Positions 14,484 to 14,548 of a stretch of DNA of 14,548 nucleotides are shown here, piece after piece. The translations under genes and the position numbers were made by a program. The stretch is from Candidatus Eiseniibacteriota bacterium (lineage in GTDB: Bacteria; Eisenbacteria; RBG-16-71-46; CAIMUX01; VGJL01). A model generated the notes under the pieces. The model searched no databases and was not told where the DNA came from. It worked only from the letters and a program-made list of their open reading frames with translations. Position 1 is the first letter of the stretch. The number at the start of each line of letters is the position of its first letter. Where the stretch lies: positions 1-14,548 of the forward strand of contig WJJW01000368.1 in assembly GCA_014729455.1 (NCBI GenBank), given 5' to 3'.

Positions 14484-14548
14484 ATGATCCCTTCGCGGCA
14501 TCGATCGTTCCTCGTTCCCGCCTTCACGATCATCCTTCTCACCTTCCA
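14484..14548 (+). CDS. Probable start of an exported or membrane protein, cut by the window edge
   Basis: An ATG at 14484 opens a frame to the window end. Its 21 full codons read as a basic N-terminus followed by a hydrophobic run (MIPSRHRSFLVPAFTIILL), as in a signal peptide or membrane anchor. There is no clear Shine-Dalgarno sequence upstream, so the start is uncertain. The gene would be divergent from the peroxiredoxin, with a 197-bp spacer between. Nothing can be said about function. Confidence 0.4.
   Translation, partial: MIPSRHRSFLVPAFTIILLTF

Overview
The window reads as GC-rich chromosomal DNA from an uncultured, envelope-bearing bacterium. Three secreted proteins end in the same FlgD-like C-terminal domain, a conserved NPF segment followed by G-R-x-V, a W-(D/N)-G motif and G-V-Y. 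Such tails are common in the FCB group and related candidate phyla such as Eisenbacteria, Latescibacteria and Krumholzibacteria. That placement is inferred from protein style and high GC, not from a marker gene. I see no rRNA, tRNA, CRISPR array, transposase or phage gene. Coding density is high, and most of the long overlapping or antisense reading frames are GC-driven shadows.

Layout. (1) 2-829 (+) is the 3' end of a secreted protein with an N-G-I-P-D-E-C calcium-binding-type motif and the C-terminal tail. (2) 842-4156 (-) is a large secreted subtilisin-family protease converging on it. (3) A roughly 475-bp divergent control region with a good minus-strand promoter leads on the other side to (4) 4632-7604 (+), a secreted fungalysin-type (M36) zinc metalloprotease. 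Both proteases carry a signal peptide, a propeptide, a jelly-roll-like accessory region and the shared tail. (5) A 13-bp hairpin separates this block from 7706-8398 (-), a small exported, probably outer-membrane, protein. (6) A 131-bp divergent spacer with a perfect 11-bp inverted repeat leads to 8530-9615 (+), an APH-fold sugar kinase of the AmgK type. Its 3' end overlaps the convergent gene (7) 9587-10738 (-), a soluble PAS histidine kinase with a cysteine cluster. (8) Upstream of the kinase on the same strand is 10817-13570 (-), a membrane-anchored protein with five CARDB-type repeats of exactly 109 residues, one transmembrane helix and an unrecognised cytoplasmic domain. (9) A strong terminator separates it from 13678-14286 (-), an AhpC-type 2-Cys peroxiredoxin. 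(10) At 14484 (+) a new gene with a hydrophobic N-terminus probably begins and leaves the window.

Working together. The first block is a secreted-hydrolase cluster: two proteases sharing a control region and, with the partial protein, a common C-terminal tag. In the second block the least familiar part is the CARDB membrane protein with its downstream Cys-PAS kinase. It could be an envelope sensor paired with a cytosolic kinase, but that link rests only on gene order and spacing (78 bp, same strand). The peroxiredoxin next door suggests a redox theme and is insulated from them by its terminator.
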